Shown here one piece after another: positions 17,361 to 26,395 of a stretch of DNA of 64,000 nt (the stretch's first letter is position 1; each line of letters opens with the position of its first letter). The position numbers and the translations under genes are program-made. Below the pieces are notes generated by a model. It was not told the DNA's origin, did not search any database, and saw only the letters and a program-made list of their open reading frames with translations. Location of the stretch: NCBI RefSeq assembly GCF_001730525.1, contig NZ_MDFN01000008.1, positions 1-64,000 on the forward strand, in the 5' to 3' direction. Origin of the DNA: Arcticibacter eurypsychrophilus (GTDB taxonomy: Bacteria > Bacteroidota > Bacteroidia > Sphingobacteriales > Sphingobacteriaceae).

Positions 17361-18191
17361 TTAATTATTACTGGTCCTATGAAAGAATTTATTCATATAT
17401 AACATCTGAAAGTCGATAGAGTTTCCCCAATACGGCCAATTATGTGCTCCTGGGCGGCTAATGTAATCGTGGGCAATATGAAGTTCCAATAATTTATCAT
17501 GTAACTCTTTATTCACCTGATAGAAAAAGTCTTCTGTACCACAATCAATTAGAAGCGCTAAAGCCCCTGGAGTGATCTGCTGAAGCATATTTATAACTGT
17601 GTTCTTCTCCCAATTTTCAGGATAATTGGCATAGGTCCCAAGTCGCCGCGCTATTTCCCAATTTTTAGGAAATGGTCTGAAATCGACACCACCACTCAAA
17701 CTTCCTGCAGCACCAAAAACATCCTGATGGCGGATAGCCAGATATAAAGCACCATGTCCACCCATACTAAAACCAGCAATAGCCCTTCCTGCTGGCGATG
17801 CTATGGTATGGTAATTTACATCAACCCATGATACAAGTTCTTTGGATACATAGGTTTCATATTTCCATTGTGGGTCAAGCGGACTATCAAAGTACCAACT
17901 GCCAATGCCTCCATCAGCACATACAATAATCATCTGGTAGGTATCTGAAGCTTGTACAATTTGAGGAACACTATTTACCCAACTTGCATAATTACCACCA
18001 TAACCATGCAGTAGGTAAAACACAGGATATACTTTATTTTTAGCATACGAATCTGGTCTAATTACAACCGCTTTAATCGTTTTATTCATAGCAGAGCTAA
18101 AGGTTTTAACTGTATCAACTTTACCTGCAAAAGCAGCATGAATGAATAACAATAATAACAAGGAAAGAAAGTACCGGCGAATAAGGTTCAT
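17361..18191 (-). CDS. Secreted esterase of the alpha/beta-hydrolase (esterase D / EstA-like) family
   Basis: A signal peptide (about 1-22) precedes an alpha/beta hydrolase. The oxyanion region YLLHGYGGNYASW, the nucleophile elbow GFSMGGHGA, the acid loop LLIDCGTEDFF and the histidine loop GAHNWPYW are all present, so the triad is complete. Relatives include S-formylglutathione hydrolase, acetyl-xylan/feruloyl esterases and tributyrin esterases. A secreted acyl esterase acting on acylated glycans is plausible. It lies downstream of the nag locus but behind a terminator, so the link is only positional. Confidence 0.85.
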   Translation of the reverse strand: MNLIRRYFLSLLLLLFIHAAFAGKVDTVKTFSSAMNKTIKAVVIRPDSYAKNKVYPVFYLLHGYGGNYASWVNSVPQIVQASDTYQMIIVCADGGIGSWYFDSPLDPQWKYETYVSKELVSWVDVNYHTIASPAGRAIAGFSMGGHGALYLAIRHQDVFGAAGSLSGGVDFRPFPKNWEIARRLGTYANYPENWEKNTVINMLQQITPGALALLIDCGTEDFFYQVNKELHDKLLELHIAHDYISRPGAHNWPYWGNSIDFQMLYMNKFFHRTSNN

Positions 18192-18400
18192 GATTGAAAT
18201 TTAATTGATGGGTATTGATTCGATAAAATTAGCTTTTTTATTAACACCACTCTTTAAATTATTGTACTTCTATATCTAAATATGTCCTCTATTTCCCTTA
18301 ATCGAGTATTCATAAAGTAACTTATCCTGCTGAATGCGGTTTTTACCACATATTAACTCCCCAGCAAATTCATGAAGCATGTTGCAATTATTTGTACATA

Positions 18401-18438
18401 AAAAAACCAGCTAGTGTAATTACCAGTTGGTTTTTTTT
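18401..18438 (-). terminator. Terminator after the sugar transporter gene
   Basis: AAAAAACCAGCT pairs with AGTTGGTTTTTT (two G-T pairs) around a short loop, just past the stop codon of the leftward transporter gene. The A/T tracts make it usable in both directions. Confidence 0.75.
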
Positions 18439-18456
18439 ATAAATAAAATTTATTTT

Positions 18457-19752
18457 TTAAACTTTTATACGAACCGCTTTACCTACATTATAACCTTTAA
18501 CTGCATAATATAGGATAAAGAGATAACATGGAATCAGAATCCAATACGCTTGTTGAGGACTCCAGATATCAGCTAAGCGGCCGTAAATTAACGGCATCAC
18601 TGCACCACCTGCAATACCCATGATCAATAAAGAGGATCCCATTTTAGTAAATCTCCCTAAACCCGATAAAGCGAGTGGCCATATAGCAGGCCATACCAGC
18701 GAATTAGCCAGACCCAATAAGGCAACAAACATTAAGGATACATATCCCGTTGTCATAATAGCAAAAACAGTAAATGCTATTCCCATAATAGAAAATATTT
18801 TCATTGCATTCGCTTGAGAGATAAACTTAGGAATACAAAAGATGCCGAATAGGTAACCGACGATCATACCAATAAGTGCAAAAGTCGAAAAGAACTTGGC
18901 AGTTGACAAAGCAATTCCTTGAGAAGCGCCATAACTAATTATAGTATCTACGGCAATAACTTCTACGCCCACATATAGAAAGATAGTCAATACGCCCAAC
19001 GTCAGGTGAGGAAACTGAAAAACACTTGTTTTACCTGTATTGGCGGCTGCAACTGATTCATCTTCTTCATCTGTATCGACCTCAGGAAGGCTTGATTTAC
19101 TAATTAAAACAGCCAGGATAATCAATACCGCTACAATAATCACATAGGGAATAATTACCCTTGCAGCAAGGAGATCCAACTCGGCAACCCTCTCTATCAC
19201 GCTCATTGTAGCTATCCTTACCTGAAGTACATCTACATCTTTTAAAGTAACCGCACCAAGTACAATCGGCGCAATGGCACCAGCAACTTTATTGCAGATA
19301 CCCATGATACTAATTCGCTTGGCAGCGCTTTCAGCAGGTCCAAGAATAGTAATATATGGATTAGAGGCTGTTTGAAGTAAAGCTAGTCCTGTTCCCTGAA
19401 CAAAAAGTCCCAGCAAAAACAACTCGTAGGTTCTAGTCATTGCCGCAGGTATAAATACCAGTGCTCCCAGAGCCATAACCCCAAGTCCTAATGCCATTCC
19501 CCTCTTAAATCCAGTTATCTTTAAGACCCAGCCAGAAGGGATGGCCATCACCAGATAAGAGATATAAAAAGCAAAAGTAACCAGATAAGATTCAAAGTTA
19601 TTGAGTTCACAGGCGATCCGAAGATAAGGTATCAGAACAGAATTCAACCAGGTAACAAACCCGAAAATAAAGAATAAGGCTCCAATAATTGCAATTGGAG
19701 GGATACCGGAATATTTTACCGGCTCGGTTGGATAGGTAACAGGCTTTTCCAT
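18457..19752 (-). CDS. Sugar MFS transporter, FucP/NagP type, probably for N-acetylglucosamine
   Basis: Twelve membrane helices over 431 residues are visible, with FucP-family signatures (FFIFGFVTWLNSVLIPYL at the first helix and QTASNPYITILGP in the middle). It is an inner-membrane sugar:proton symporter. It lies 32 bp downstream of the nagB fusion gene in the same operon under a LacI-type regulator, so GlcNAc or glucosamine is the most likely substrate. Strict specificity cannot be read from sequence. Confidence 0.87.
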   Translation of the reverse strand: MEKPVTYPTEPVKYSGIPPIAIIGALFFIFGFVTWLNSVLIPYLRIACELNNFESYLVTFAFYISYLVMAIPSGWVLKITGFKRGMALGLGVMALGALVFIPAAMTRTYELFLLGLFVQGTGLALLQTASNPYITILGPAESAAKRISIMGICNKVAGAIAPIVLGAVTLKDVDVLQVRIATMSVIERVAELDLLAARVIIPYVIIVAVLIILAVLISKSSLPEVDTDEEDESVAAANTGKTSVFQFPHLTLGVLTIFLYVGVEVIAVDTIISYGASQGIALSTAKFFSTFALIGMIVGYLFGIFCIPKFISQANAMKIFSIMGIAFTVFAIMTTGYVSLMFVALLGLANSLVWPAIWPLALSGLGRFTKMGSSLLIMGIAGGAVMPLIYGRLADIWSPQQAYWILIPCYLFILYYAVKGYNVGKAVRIKV

Positions 19753-19784
19753 TTTTTATACTAAAACTATTTGCTTCATCAAAC

Positions 19785-21704
19785 TTAAAACTTATATCTT
19801 ATAAATGCTTCCATTGCTTCATATTCTGCCAAACCAAGTTGGTCATATGACTTTGCAGTTTCACGGTTTCGTTCTTCAGCTCTTACCCAAAATTCACGGG
19901 CATCATCACCAGGAAAGACAGGAAGGTCTTTTTGTGACTGATGCTTGTAAATAGCCATTTTCTTAAGCTCAACCTCCTGAGGAGAAAGAGGAACAGCCAT
20001 TTCAATTTCGTGCACCTCAAATTCATGCCATGCACCTCTGTAAAGCCATAACCAACAATCTTTGGTCCATTCTTCTGTAACTTTTAAACGGTTTAATGCT
20101 TCCAGAAGAATATCGAAACAAACTTTATGTGTACCATGAGGGTCTGCAAAATCGCCTGCTGCAAAAATCTGTTGCGGCTGAATCTCCTGAAGCAACTTCA
20201 TCGTAAGTACGATATCATCTTCAAAAGATACATTCTTTTCTGTTTTTTGTCTATCATAAAATGGAAGATCCATAAAATGAATCTTTTCATCAGGAAGACC
20301 TGCAAACCTTGCCCCTGCAGTAGCCTCACCTTTTCTAATTAGTGCTTTAATGGCCCTTATTTCATTCGAATCAGGCTGATTTGGCTGTTTAACCGCTATA
20401 AAATTTCGCATTGCCTCATATGCCTTTTCCTGATCAGATACATCTTTTCCCCTTGCCCTGGCAAAATCCATAGCAAATTCTGCAAAGCGCAGTACGTCTT
20501 CATCCCATACCGCTGTATTCCCTGACGTTTGATAAGCAACATGCAGATTATGACCCTGATCAGCCAAACGGATAAATGTTCCACCCATGGATATCACATC
20601 ATCATCCGGATGTGGAGAAAATATAATGGTACGTTTCACTGCAGGGACAGCACGCTCTGGACGCTGACTATCATCTGCATTAGGTTTACCTCCCGGCCAG
20701 CCTGTTATCGTGTGCTGAACCTGATTGAATATGTTAATATTGATATTATAAACAGGACCTTGCTCTGTTGCAAGCTGAGCCATCCCATGATTGTTATAAT
20801 CCTCTTCAGTAAGCTTAAGAATAGGCTTTTTAAGTGTCATAGCCAACCATATTACTGCTTTTTTAATTAATTGGGCGTCCCAGATACAATCTTTAACCTC
20901 CCAGGGAGTGTCAAAACGGGTAAGCTCAGAAGCTGCTTCCTCATCGAGCACAAAGCCGACTGTCTCTGATAATTGAAGATAGGTGGAGGGTACATCTGAA
21001 GAGATCTCTCCTTCAACCGCCTTCTTTATAATGCCTGCTTTTTTACGGTTCCAAGCCATCAGAATAATTTCTCTGGCCTTGAAAATAGTACCTATCCCCA
21101 TCGTTATCGCCTTTGTGGGTACGTTCTCTTTACCCCCAAAATCATGTGCAGCATCCCGACGGGTCAGATCATCCAATGTTACCAGACGTGTGCCTGAGTT
21201 TGGAGCCGATCCTGGTTCATTAAACCCAATATGACCAGTACGACCAATACCCAGAATTTGTAAATCCAAACCGCCAATAGCGCTAATCTTCCTTTCATAC
21301 TCCAGACAAAATGCAGCAATATCTTCTTTTGCCAGTGTACCATCCGGGATATGCACATTGTTCATATCGATATCAATATGATCAAAAAGCTGCTCCTTCA
21401 TAAAATACACGTAACTCTGCACCGCATCAGGCTGCATCGGAAAGTATTCATCCAGATTAAAAGTGATTACATTAGAAAAGCTTAACCCATCTTCTTTATG
21501 CATACGAACAAGTTCGGCATAAACTTCTACCGGTGTTGCCCCTGTAGCTAGTCCTAATACCGCATTTTCACCTAAAAGCTGCTTGCTTTTAATCAAATCG
21601 GCAATTCTTTTTGCTACAGAAAGAGATGCTGATCTTGAGTCTGGAAATACCGTTACCGGTAATTTCTCATAACGTGTTTCTTCTAATAAATTTAATCTTG
21701 ACAT
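19785..21704 (-). CDS. nagB: Glucosamine-6-phosphate deaminase fused to a PIG-L/LmbE-like domain
   Basis: Residues about 15-275 are a complete NagB isomerase/deaminase: FNLDEYFPM holds the catalytic Asp and GRTGHIGFNEPGS the active-site His-Glu pair. It converts glucosamine-6-phosphate to fructose-6-phosphate and ammonia. Residues about 360-639 form a PIG-L deacetylase-like domain with the metal motif SPHPDDDVISMGG. Two-domain versions of this kind are typical of Bacteroidota; the second domain could deacetylate an N-acetylated sugar before deamination, but that is an inference. The gene is preceded by a clear promoter and LacI-type operators and followed by a sugar transporter. Confidence 0.93.
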   Translation of the reverse strand: MSRLNLLEETRYEKLPVTVFPDSRSASLSVAKRIADLIKSKQLLGENAVLGLATGATPVEVYAELVRMHKEDGLSFSNVITFNLDEYFPMQPDAVQSYVYFMKEQLFDHIDIDMNNVHIPDGTLAKEDIAAFCLEYERKISAIGGLDLQILGIGRTGHIGFNEPGSAPNSGTRLVTLDDLTRRDAAHDFGGKENVPTKAITMGIGTIFKAREIILMAWNRKKAGIIKKAVEGEISSDVPSTYLQLSETVGFVLDEEAASELTRFDTPWEVKDCIWDAQLIKKAVIWLAMTLKKPILKLTEEDYNNHGMAQLATEQGPVYNININIFNQVQHTITGWPGGKPNADDSQRPERAVPAVKRTIIFSPHPDDDVISMGGTFIRLADQGHNLHVAYQTSGNTAVWDEDVLRFAEFAMDFARARGKDVSDQEKAYEAMRNFIAVKQPNQPDSNEIRAIKALIRKGEATAGARFAGLPDEKIHFMDLPFYDRQKTEKNVSFEDDIVLTMKLLQEIQPQQIFAAGDFADPHGTHKVCFDILLEALNRLKVTEEWTKDCWLWLYRGAWHEFEVHEIEMAVPLSPQEVELKKMAIYKHQSQKDLPVFPGDDAREFWVRAEERNRETAKSYDQLGLAEYEAMEAFIRYKF

Positions 21705-21770
21705 GTTAAAATTTTACTATTTAAGTTTATAGCTATAGAACGGAATGAACTTGACACTGATCTTGTAATT

Positions 21771-21802
21771 CAAACCTAAACAATAATTTTAAGGAAAACA
21801 AA
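21771..21802 (-). promoter_or_regulatory. Promoter of the nagB operon
   Basis: Reading leftward, TTTG (21802-21799) is followed after 20 bp by TAGGTTTG (21778-21771). This is a full Bacteroidota -33/-7 pair. Transcription would begin near 21764. Confidence 0.8.
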
Positions 21803-21807
21803 TAGTG

Positions 21808-21817
21808 TGTGCGCACA
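21808..21817. promoter_or_regulatory. LacI-type operator candidate TGTGCGCACA
   Basis: A perfect palindrome with a central CG, the usual form of LacI/GalR family sites. It lies just upstream of the -33 element of the nagB promoter, and the LacI-type gene is next to it. Confidence 0.6.
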
Positions 21818-21859
21818 AACAGTAACCAATAAACGATATAGACTCCTTAGAGTTCACAT

Positions 21860-21877
21860 TGTGTCCACGCCCACACA
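21860..21877. promoter_or_regulatory. Second, imperfect operator candidate
   Basis: TGTGT and ACACA half-sites frame a C-G centre over 18 bp, about 55 bp (roughly five helical turns) from the first operator. This spacing would suit cooperative binding or looping. Confidence 0.4.
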
Positions 21878-21929
21878 CCTACGTGATGCACTATATCGCA
21901 GATTAAACAGCAGGAACCATCCTTTTCCT

Positions 21930-22997
21930 TTAATTATCTTCGTGTATGAAGTAATTTATATTTTCTTTCACAATAACATCAAGGGGCAAATATTTAATAA
22001 GCGGTACCTTCTTTTTAAACACCAGGTAATCAACCATGTGATGCAGACTCCAGTAACCCTGTCCTCTTGGATTTTGATTAATTAAGAAACTGATGATTCC
22101 TTTATTCAAGAAATGAATATTTTTAGGTACCAGATCATAGCAAATCAACTTTATACTTTTAATGTGCCTTTGCTCCAGGTAAGTGGCTATTGCATAACCC
22201 TTGGAAGTAGTAACATAGATGCCCTGCAGATCAGGATTATTATCAATTACGCTATCCATCTGCTTCTGAAACAGGGAATAATTTTTCCTTTGGAGCTCAA
22301 TACGATGTAAGGTATATTTATCAGAAAGGTTATTATGACTGAAATAATTACGAAACCCTTGTTCCTTTTTAATCAAGTGGCTGGCATTACCAATATCCTC
22401 ATCAATATGCGCTATTAGAATCGAACAAGGATCAGGATTGACCTGACTAAAAAGCCGTCCTGCCAGCAGACCGCTTTGATACGAATCCTGCCCGATATAA
22501 CTCAGTGGACTATATTCAGAAATCTGCGTATTAAAAATAATAAACGGAATTTTCATAGTGCTCCATTTATCAAAAAAAGGCAATGTTTCCTTGTAAAATA
22601 AAGGAGCCAGAATTATTCCATCAGGAGCACTATCTGTTATTTCCTGAGCCTTCTCTATAAAAGTTGCAATATTATGAGGATCAAACTTATATCTGGATAC
22701 ATTAATTCCAAACTGTTTAAGTTCCCGTTCTGCTTTTTCTATTCCCATCACCGCCTCATACCAATACGAGTCATTTGTATGATTAGGGACCAAAGCAACA
22801 ATACGATATATCTTATTCGAGCCAAGTGCACGGGCACTATAATTCGGCTCATAATTCATCTCTTTGATGATCCTTAAAACCTTCTCTTTGACATCCTGAG
22901 ATATTCGTCCCCGATCATGTAAAACACGATCTACCGTTCCAGTAGAAACTCCTGCCTTTTCGGCGATATCTTTTATACGGACAATTTTACTATTCAT
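21930..22997 (-). CDS. LacI family transcriptional regulator of the nag locus
   Basis: The N-terminal LacI helix-turn-helix is clear (RIKDIAEKAGVSTGTVDRVLH, the hinge following near residue 55), and residues about 65-345 form a periplasmic-binding-protein-like sugar sensor of type I fold. At 355 residues it is complete. It lies directly upstream of nagB in the same orientation. The intervening DNA holds a palindromic operator, so it most likely represses or activates the nagB-transporter operon in response to an amino sugar or its phosphate. Confidence 0.9.
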   Translation of the reverse strand: MNSKIVRIKDIAEKAGVSTGTVDRVLHDRGRISQDVKEKVLRIIKEMNYEPNYSARALGSNKIYRIVALVPNHTNDSYWYEAVMGIEKAERELKQFGINVSRYKFDPHNIATFIEKAQEITDSAPDGIILAPLFYKETLPFFDKWSTMKIPFIIFNTQISEYSPLSYIGQDSYQSGLLAGRLFSQVNPDPCSILIAHIDEDIGNASHLIKKEQGFRNYFSHNNLSDKYTLHRIELQRKNYSLFQKQMDSVIDNNPDLQGIYVTTSKGYAIATYLEQRHIKSIKLICYDLVPKNIHFLNKGIISFLINQNPRGQGYWSLHHMVDYLVFKKKVPLIKYLPLDVIVKENINYFIHEDN

Positions 22998-23036
22998 GAG
23001 CTCCGTAATATGGTCTGTTCCAAACCGTCTAGCATA

Positions 23037-23498
23037 CTATTTCTGATCACCAGAGTTATTCAATTTCTTAATTTTATGCAGATTCAATGCCGCATCGATA
23101 GAGTGTGATTTATGAATATCACCCTCCGCTTTGGATAATTCAGACAGCTTCTGATAGTATTTATGCAAAACATCCATTTCAAGTTCGGTCAAATCTTCTA
23201 TATCTACCATCCTATTGCTCGCTTGTTTACTTGTAGCAATCAATTCATTAAGCTTGAGCTGTATTGCTTTCGATTCTTTATTCTGCGATTTCTGAATAAC
23301 AAATACCATTAAAAAGGTAATGATGGTGGTACTCGTATTAATGACTAACTGCCAGGTATCAGAATATTTAAACAAAGGCCCCGTAACAACCCATATCAGG
23401 ATAATCAAAAAAGCAGTAACGAAAGCTTTAGAACTCCCTGTCAAAGCGGTTATTTTAGTTGACATCCTTTCAAAGAAAGGATCTTTTCTCTTTTTCAT
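23037..23498 (-). CDS. Low-affinity iron permease-like small membrane protein
   Basis: The 153-residue protein has two membrane helices (about 25-45 and 53-70; WVVTGPLFKYSDTWQLVINT is the signature) and a charged helical C-terminal half. It fits the family named after yeast Fet4, although bacterial members are short and their transport role is unproven. I start at ATG 23498; the frame is open further upstream but the added residues are not family-like. It lies just upstream of the LacI gene in the same direction (39-bp gap). Confidence 0.7.
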   Translation of the reverse strand: MKKRKDPFFERMSTKITALTGSSKAFVTAFLIILIWVVTGPLFKYSDTWQLVINTSTTIITFLMVFVIQKSQNKESKAIQLKLNELIATSKQASNRMVDIEDLTELEMDVLHKYYQKLSELSKAEGDIHKSHSIDAALNLHKIKKLNNSGDQK

Positions 23499-23870
23499 TA
23501 ATCTGATTATTACTGAAAGATGTACAAATATATATATAGCACAAATGAAATTGGGACGATAATAAAACTTAATACGCGAATATTGAAACAGAAACAAATC
23601 CCATCTAATGGCTTGATCGAATGATGCTCAAACTAATTTTAATTCGGATTAATAAAAAATGATCTGATTATTAAATAAATATTCCATGTATAGGGCTGTA
23701 AGAATCATCAAACCTGTTACCTGATATAAATACATAAAAACTTATAAAAGAATGCTCAAACAAAAAATAAATCCATCATCACACCATACAGCGTCCATAA
23801 TTTAAACCATAAAAATATATACTTATTATGTTTATCAGTAAAAAGGATTTAATTAGAACCTTCTATCCAG
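23499..23870. other. AT-rich intergenic region without a visible gene
   Basis: These ~370 bp are strongly AT-rich. No open frame of credible coding character, RNA gene or hairpin terminator was recognised. Confidence 0.4.
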
Positions 23871-23942
23871 TATATTTGCGTTGCGAGCGCAGAAGGTGCG
23901 GAGGAGGTGCGAGTTAGGTGGATAAAAGGTGCGCTTTATTTA
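23871..23942 (+). other. Promoter-like box followed by GGTGCG repeats; possible small RNA or leader
   Basis: TATATTTG (23871-23878) is a consensus -7 box. Immediately downstream is a GC- and purine-rich stretch in otherwise AT-rich DNA with three GGTGCG copies plus a GGTGGA. It may be the start of a long M13 peptidase leader or a small RNA. No coding frame is evident. Confidence 0.3.
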
Positions 23943-24090
23943 ATAAGCAATCTAACCCAGAAACAACTTTGTTTATACTCACATTCCTATTTAACCAGAG
24001 ATCCAAATTTAGTAATTTCTAAAGCATAAGCATACATTTAGTGTTATCAAAACGCATTATTGTTATTTTCGCTAAGCATATTACAAATTT

Positions 24091-24120
24091 AAATAATGTA
24101 ATACTTCTATTACATTATTT
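24091..24120. promoter_or_regulatory. Inverted repeat operator candidate before the M13 peptidase gene
   Basis: AAATAATGTAAT (24091-24102) and ATTACATTATTT (24109-24120) are perfect reverse complements around 6 bp. The repeat covers the expected -33 region of the promoter at 24136, which suits a repressor site. Confidence 0.5.
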
Positions 24121-24135
24121 AACCACCAAAAAAAC

Positions 24136-24143
24136 TATTTTTG
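24136..24143 (+). promoter_or_regulatory. Promoter -7 box of the M13 peptidase gene
   Basis: TATTTTTG matches TAnnTTTG and lies 40 bp before the ATG. Confidence 0.6.
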
Positions 24144-24183
24144 TTCCAAATTATCAAAATAGAAGTCAATATTTTATAATATT

Positions 24184-26220
24184 ATGAAAAGAAAGTACAT
24201 AAACCTGCTTTTGCCTGGATTAGTAGCCCTTAGTCTTCAGGTTAATGCACAGCAAACACCTTTAACAAAGTATATCGATCCTGCTAATATGGATCTTTCC
24301 ATAAAACCAGGTGACGATTTCTATCAATATGCCAGTGGCACATGGATAAAAAACAATCCCGTTCCCGCTAAAGAAACACGCTGGGGAAGCTTTAATGTGT
24401 TACGCGATTTCAATATTAATGCAGTAAAAACCATTATAGAAACAGCAACATTAAATACAAACGCAACTCCAGGTTCAGTTGAAAAAAGAGTAGGCGATTT
24501 TTATAGCGCAGCAATGGATAGTGCTTCGATCGAAAAGTTGGGATACACGCCAATAAAACAAGATTTGCAGCGCATCAAGGCCATAAAAGATTTGAATGGC
24601 ATAATCAACGAAACCGCCTTTCTTCAATCTACCGGATATGCCTCACCATTCTTTGGTTTTTACGTTGCACAAGATCGCAAATACGTAAAAAATATGGTTC
24701 CGCAGCTTTCTCAAGGAGGTACTAGCTTACCAGACCGTGATTATTATTTGAAGTCTGATGCTCGTAGCTTAAAGAGCCAGACTGCTTTTAAAACGTATAT
24801 AACTACTCTATTTACCCTGACAGGTTCCACAGAAGCAATAGCAAAAAAGAATGCCGAAGTGGTTTTCAATTTTGAAAAGGCACTTGCATCAGCACAATTG
24901 AGCCGTGTTGAAATGCGCGACCCGCAGAAAACATACAATAAATTTTCACTCACTGCCTTAACCAAAACAACTCCCGTATTTGATTGGAAACCGTTGTTAA
25001 GTAAAATGAAGGTAAACGGACAAGATACTATATTAGTCAATGTTCCTTCCTTTTTCAGTTCACTTAGCACGACGGTCAAAAACACCCCCCTTAGCGATTT
25101 AAAGATCTACCTGCAGTGGAATGTATTAAAAAGCTCTGCTGCTGGTTTGAGCTCTTCATTTGTATCAGCTCAATTTACTTATAACCAGGCTTTATCCGGA
25201 CAAAAGGTACAAACACCCAGATGGCAGCGCATGTCGTCTTTAACTGACAATACAATTGGCGAATTACTTGGACAGCTCTATGTGAAAACGTATTTCAAGC
25301 CAGAAGCAAAAGTAAGATTGCAGGTACTTGTAGAAAACCTCAGAAAAGCATACGAAATCCGCATCAGTAAATTGGATTGGATGAGCGACGTGACTAAAGG
25401 GAAAGCGCTAGCTAAGCTGAACGCCTTTACTCCTAAGATCGGGTATCCAGACAAATGGAAAACATACGAAGGTCTGAACATCAGTAAGACTACTTTTTTC
25501 CAAAATCTTCGCAATGCAGATATCTGGTCCTATAATGAAATGGTAAACCAGTTAGGCAAACCTGTAGACCGCACACTTTGGGGAATGACTGTTCCTACAG
25601 TAAATGCGTATTATAGCCCTGTGATGAATGAGATTGTATTCCCTGCTGGCATACTTCAATTCCCTTTCTTCGATCCTAATGCAGATGACGCAGTCAATTA
25701 CGGAGGAATAGGTGCCGTTATTGGTCACGAGATGTCACATGGATTTGATGATTCAGGAAGCCAATACGACAAAGACGGAACATTACGTAACTGGTGGACA
25801 GATACAGACATGACAAAATTCAAAGCAAAGACGAAAGCATTAGGAGAGCAGTTTGATACCTATACTATTTTAGATACACTGCATGTCAATGGCAAATTGA
25901 CTATGGGAGAGAACATTGGCGATTTAGGAGGTTTAAATGCAGCATACGAAGCATTTAAAATGACCAAACAAGGCCAATCAGAAGAAAAGACAGATGGATT
26001 TACACCCGATCAACGCTTCTTTCTCGCTTGGGCACAGGTTTGGAGAGGTAATATCTTACCAGAAACAGCCGCTCAGTATATTCTAACAGACCCGCATTCT
26101 CCAGGAGAATACCGTACAATTGGAACTCCTGTAAATATGGATGCCTGGTATAAAGCATTTAATGTACAGGCGGGCGATAAGCTTTATAAAAAACCGGAAG
26201 ACCGTATCAGGATCTGGTAG
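24184..26220 (+). CDS. M13 family zinc metallopeptidase (neprilysin/PepO-like)
   Basis: A signal peptide (about 1-22, ending NAQQ) is followed by the M13 N-terminal helical domain and the catalytic domain. The zinc site is H515-E516-x2-H519 (VIGHEMSHGFDD) with E576 as third ligand and D580 (ENIGDLGG). The NAYYSP substrate motif and a C-terminal aromatic end are also present. The 678-residue length is normal. The enzyme cleaves oligopeptides in the periplasm or at the cell surface. The gene is monocistronic, with its own promoter, operator-like repeat and terminator. Confidence 0.94.
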   Translation: MKRKYINLLLPGLVALSLQVNAQQTPLTKYIDPANMDLSIKPGDDFYQYASGTWIKNNPVPAKETRWGSFNVLRDFNINAVKTIIETATLNTNATPGSVEKRVGDFYSAAMDSASIEKLGYTPIKQDLQRIKAIKDLNGIINETAFLQSTGYASPFFGFYVAQDRKYVKNMVPQLSQGGTSLPDRDYYLKSDARSLKSQTAFKTYITTLFTLTGSTEAIAKKNAEVVFNFEKALASAQLSRVEMRDPQKTYNKFSLTALTKTTPVFDWKPLLSKMKVNGQDTILVNVPSFFSSLSTTVKNTPLSDLKIYLQWNVLKSSAAGLSSSFVSAQFTYNQALSGQKVQTPRWQRMSSLTDNTIGELLGQLYVKTYFKPEAKVRLQVLVENLRKAYEIRISKLDWMSDVTKGKALAKLNAFTPKIGYPDKWKTYEGLNISKTTFFQNLRNADIWSYNEMVNQLGKPVDRTLWGMTVPTVNAYYSPVMNEIVFPAGILQFPFFDPNADDAVNYGGIGAVIGHEMSHGFDDSGSQYDKDGTLRNWWTDTDMTKFKAKTKALGEQFDTYTILDTLHVNGKLTMGENIGDLGGLNAAYEAFKMTKQGQSEEKTDGFTPDQRFFLAWAQVWRGNILPETAAQYILTDPHSPGEYRTIGTPVNMDAWYKAFNVQAGDKLYKKPEDRIRIW

Positions 26221-26237
26221 ATTAATAAACATCTTTT

Positions 26238-26270
26238 AAAAACAGGCTATCCAAAATATAGCCTGTTTTT
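26238..26270 (+). terminator. Terminator of the M13 peptidase gene
   Basis: AAAAACAGGCTAT pairs with ATAGCCTGTTTTT around a short loop, followed by more T residues, 18 bp past the stop codon. Confidence 0.88.
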
Positions 26271-26395
26271 TTGTTTAAAGTCTTGATTAAGACTCAGAAT
26301 TAATTTGTTCAGTGCTATTCGTCCATATTGATTACTCCTGGTTAACACCTTGTATATATTGCACTTGTAACTTGCAGAACAAAATAAAACGCAAG

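Noticed and set aside
20127..20870. Plus-strand reading frames within the nagB gene
   Set aside because: They lie entirely antisense to the nagB fusion gene and have no recognisable protein content.
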